Shown in pieces: positions 62,553 to 64,000 of a stretch of DNA of 64,000 nucleotides (within the stretch, counting starts at the first letter, position 1; each line of letters begins with the position of its first letter). The DNA comes from Hyphomicrobiales bacterium (GTDB lineage: Bacteria; Pseudomonadota; Alphaproteobacteria; Rhizobiales; Rhizobiaceae), in assembly GCA_002709005.1 (NCBI GenBank), contig PAPH01000022.1, positions 62,001-126,000 of the forward strand. Direction: 5' to 3'. The notes under the pieces are model-generated. The model searched no databases. It saw only the letters and a list, made by a program, of their open reading frames with translations, and was not told the DNA's origin. The translations under genes were made by a program, and so were the position numbers.

Positions 62553-63581
62553 ATGACAGAACTGCCAAAAGACGGAAGCGCCGGGCTGCTCGTTCTGGGC
62601 GGCCGCGACATCGCCGGCATCACCGACGTGGCGGAACTTATCGGCGTGGCGCGCGAGGCGCTGCGCAAGACGTCGGATCTCACCGCCGTCCAGGACGTCC
62701 GCCGGGTTCTCGATCTTGAGGAGCCGGGCGGCGCCTGCCTGTCGGTCATGTATGCCGCCATTGCGGACCTGCCGCTTTTCGGCGCCAAGGTGCTCTCCGT
62801 CCTTCCGCAGAATTTCGCCCGCGGCCTGCCCTCCCATCGCGGTGGCATCCTCCTGTTCGAACGCGACTGCGGCACCCCTGTCGCCATTGTCGACGGCGGC
62901 CAGACCACAGCCTGGCGCACCGCCGCCGCAAGTGCCGTCGCCACGCAATGCCTGTCACGCGAGAATTCGAGCGTGCTGACGCTCATGGGCTACGGCGAAC
63001 AGGCCGAACGCCACGTTGTCGCGCTGTCCGCGATCCGTCCGATCCGGGAAATCCGCGTCTGGGGCCGCGATCCGGAGAAGGCGGAAGCCTTCGCGGACAA
63101 ACAGCGCGCGGCGGGGTTCGATGCGAAAGGCTGTGACGATGCGCAGACTGCTGTCGCGGGCGCCGATATCGTCTGCACGGTCACTTCGGCGCGAACCCCG
63201 ATCCTCTCGGGCGAATGGCTGACGCCCGGAACCCATGTCAACGCGGTGGGCGCGAGCGTGCCGAGCATTCGCGAACTTGACGATGCCTGCGTGACGCGAA
63301 GCGGCATCTGGGTCGACTACATGCCGATGGCCCTGACCTCGGCGGGCGAGATCGTCGAAGCCATCCGCGACGGACTGATCTCGAAGGACCACCTGAAAGG
63401 TGAGATTGGCGCGGTGATCAACGGCGCCATTCCGGGCCGCACGTCGGATGACCAGATCACGCTCTACCGTTCTCTTGGCGTACCCGCGCAGGACATCGAG
63501 TTCGCCAATTTCTTCTATGCCGTCGCCAGGTCTAAAGGCTTGGGCGCGACGGTTCCCTTCGAGGATCTGAACCATGCTTGA
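62553..63581 (+). CDS. Ornithine cyclodeaminase/mu-crystallin-family protein
   Basis: 342 residues. The substrate-side half has LPSHRGGILLFERDCGTPVA and DGGQTTAWRTAAASAVAT; the NAD-binding half has VLTLMGYGEQAERHVVALSA, then VWGRDPEKAEAFA and VNAVGASVPSIRELDDA. The family includes ornithine cyclodeaminase, pyrroline-2-carboxylate reductase, alanine dehydrogenase and opine-type enzymes. Beside imine-forming oxidases and RidA, reduction of a cyclic imine (such as pyrroline-2-carboxylate) is plausible. The ATG at 62553 is the annotated start; an in-frame CTG at 62544 and TTG at 62538 sit closer to the AAGGAG (62531-62536). Confidence 0.85.
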   Translation: MTELPKDGSAGLLVLGGRDIAGITDVAELIGVAREALRKTSDLTAVQDVRRVLDLEEPGGACLSVMYAAIADLPLFGAKVLSVLPQNFARGLPSHRGGILLFERDCGTPVAIVDGGQTTAWRTAAASAVATQCLSRENSSVLTLMGYGEQAERHVVALSAIRPIREIRVWGRDPEKAEAFADKQRAAGFDAKGCDDAQTAVAGADIVCTVTSARTPILSGEWLTPGTHVNAVGASVPSIRELDDACVTRSGIWVDYMPMALTSAGEIVEAIRDGLISKDHLKGEIGAVINGAIPGRTSDDQITLYRSLGVPAQDIEFANFFYAVARSKGLGATVPFEDLNHA

Positions 63582-64000
63582 GAGCCAACGAGACAAGTTC
63601 GCGCTGCCGCCGGAGATCAGCTATCTCGATTGCGCCTACATGTCGCCGATCCCGCTCGCCTCGATCGAGGCCGGCAAGCGCGGGACTGCGGTCAAGGCCG
63701 AGCCGTGGAAGATGACGATCGATTCCTATTACGACGGGGTGGAGGAGGCGCGCACGCTGGCGGCCGGCACCATCGGTGCGACGGCGGACGACGTGGCCGT
63801 GATCGCGGCGACGAGCTACGGCCTTGCAACGGCGGCCAAGAACGTGCCCGTGCCCGCTGGCTCCACCATCATCCTGATGGAAAACGAGCATCCGTCGCAT
63901 CGCTATGTCTGGTATGAGCTGGCCGAACAGAACGGCGGCACGGTGACTGTGGTCGCCAAGCCGGAGGACGGCGACTGGACGCCGACCCTGGTCGCGGCGA
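63574..64000 (+). CDS. Class-V aminotransferase-fold protein, N-terminal part
   Basis: The first 142 codons are visible before the window ends. They begin MLESQRDKFALPPEISYLD and continue with CAYMSPIPLASIEAGKRG, ADDVAVIAATSYGLATAAKN and LMENEHPSHRYVWYELAEQ, the pattern of class-V PLP enzymes (cysteine-desulfurase/kynureninase/isopenicillin-epimerase-like). The PLP Lys lies beyond the window. It overlaps the cyclodeaminase-like gene by eight bases, so it shares that operon and probably handles an amino product of the same pathway. Confidence 0.82.
   Translation, partial: MLESQRDKFALPPEISYLDCAYMSPIPLASIEAGKRGTAVKAEPWKMTIDSYYDGVEEARTLAAGTIGATADDVAVIAATSYGLATAAKNVPVPAGSTIILMENEHPSHRYVWYELAEQNGGTVTVVAKPEDGDWTPTLVAA

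Overview
The window is high-GC, gene-dense DNA with no rRNA, tRNA, CRISPR array, phage or insertion sequence that I can see. FixL/FixJ-type regulators, an Omp25/Omp31-like outer-membrane protein, a methyl-accepting receptor ending in NWEEF, many ABC importers with Tat-type or Sec-type binding proteins, and a probable Irr iron-control box upstream of bfd-bfr point to an alphaproteobacterium of the Hyphomicrobiales (Rhizobiales). I cannot name the genus from sequence alone.

Layout. 1-5.5 kb is a signalling block: the end of a histidine kinase with its coupled receiver protein, a Cache-HAMP-PAS kinase with a FixJ-type regulator, a lone receiver, and a receiver-EAL protein. 5.6-6.9 kb holds a possible gene remnant and the iron-storage pair bfr/bfd. 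6.98-10.7 kb encodes a guanylyltransferase-epimerase fusion and a phosphomannomutase, together a GDP-mannose route. 10.7-13.0 kb is an acyl carrier protein, GNAT and AMP-ligase trio. 13.6-16.4 kb holds an Omp25-like protein and a chemoreceptor that converge on a shared terminator.

16.8-37.2 kb is a large catabolic region around one LacI-family repressor. Leftward lie a sugar-type importer and an aldo/keto reductase. Rightward lie a second importer (binding protein, ATPase, two permeases), two SDR dehydrogenases and a fused E1 alpha-beta thiamine-diphosphate enzyme. These are followed by an alpha/beta hydrolase and an SDR, acyl-CoA dehydrogenase, acyl-CoA ligase and APH-kinase set that resembles the 4-hydroxyacid (levulinate, lva; ACAD11-like) pathway. 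The palindrome GCAATCGATTGC occurs before the leftward operon (twice), before the hydrolase gene and, in slightly degenerate form, before the rightward importer, so the whole region looks like one regulon. In the leftward importer the boundary between binding protein and ATPase is damaged: no stop, no intergenic hairpin and no start.

37.3-44.4 kb is an unusual module: a LuxR-type regulator, a dimethylformamidase-large-subunit-like protein, an NMT1/SsuA-type importer and a histidinol-dehydrogenase-like enzyme with altered metal-ligand positions. 44.4-51.8 kb is a complete histidine utilisation cluster (hutC, hutF divergent from hutI, hutH, hutG, hutU) using the deiminase/deformylase branch.

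52.3-64 kb is a NikABCDE/Dpp-type importer followed by a three-part opine-oxidase-like flavoenzyme (2Fe-2S protein, FAD/NAD-binding subunit with Bfd-like cluster, DAO subunit). Then come a RidA imine deaminase and a second DAO facing an ornithine-cyclodeaminase-like protein and a class-V aminotransferase that runs off the window. Together these suggest uptake and oxidative cleavage of an opine-like or cyclic imino-acid compound, with imine intermediates handled by RidA and the cyclodeaminase-family enzyme.
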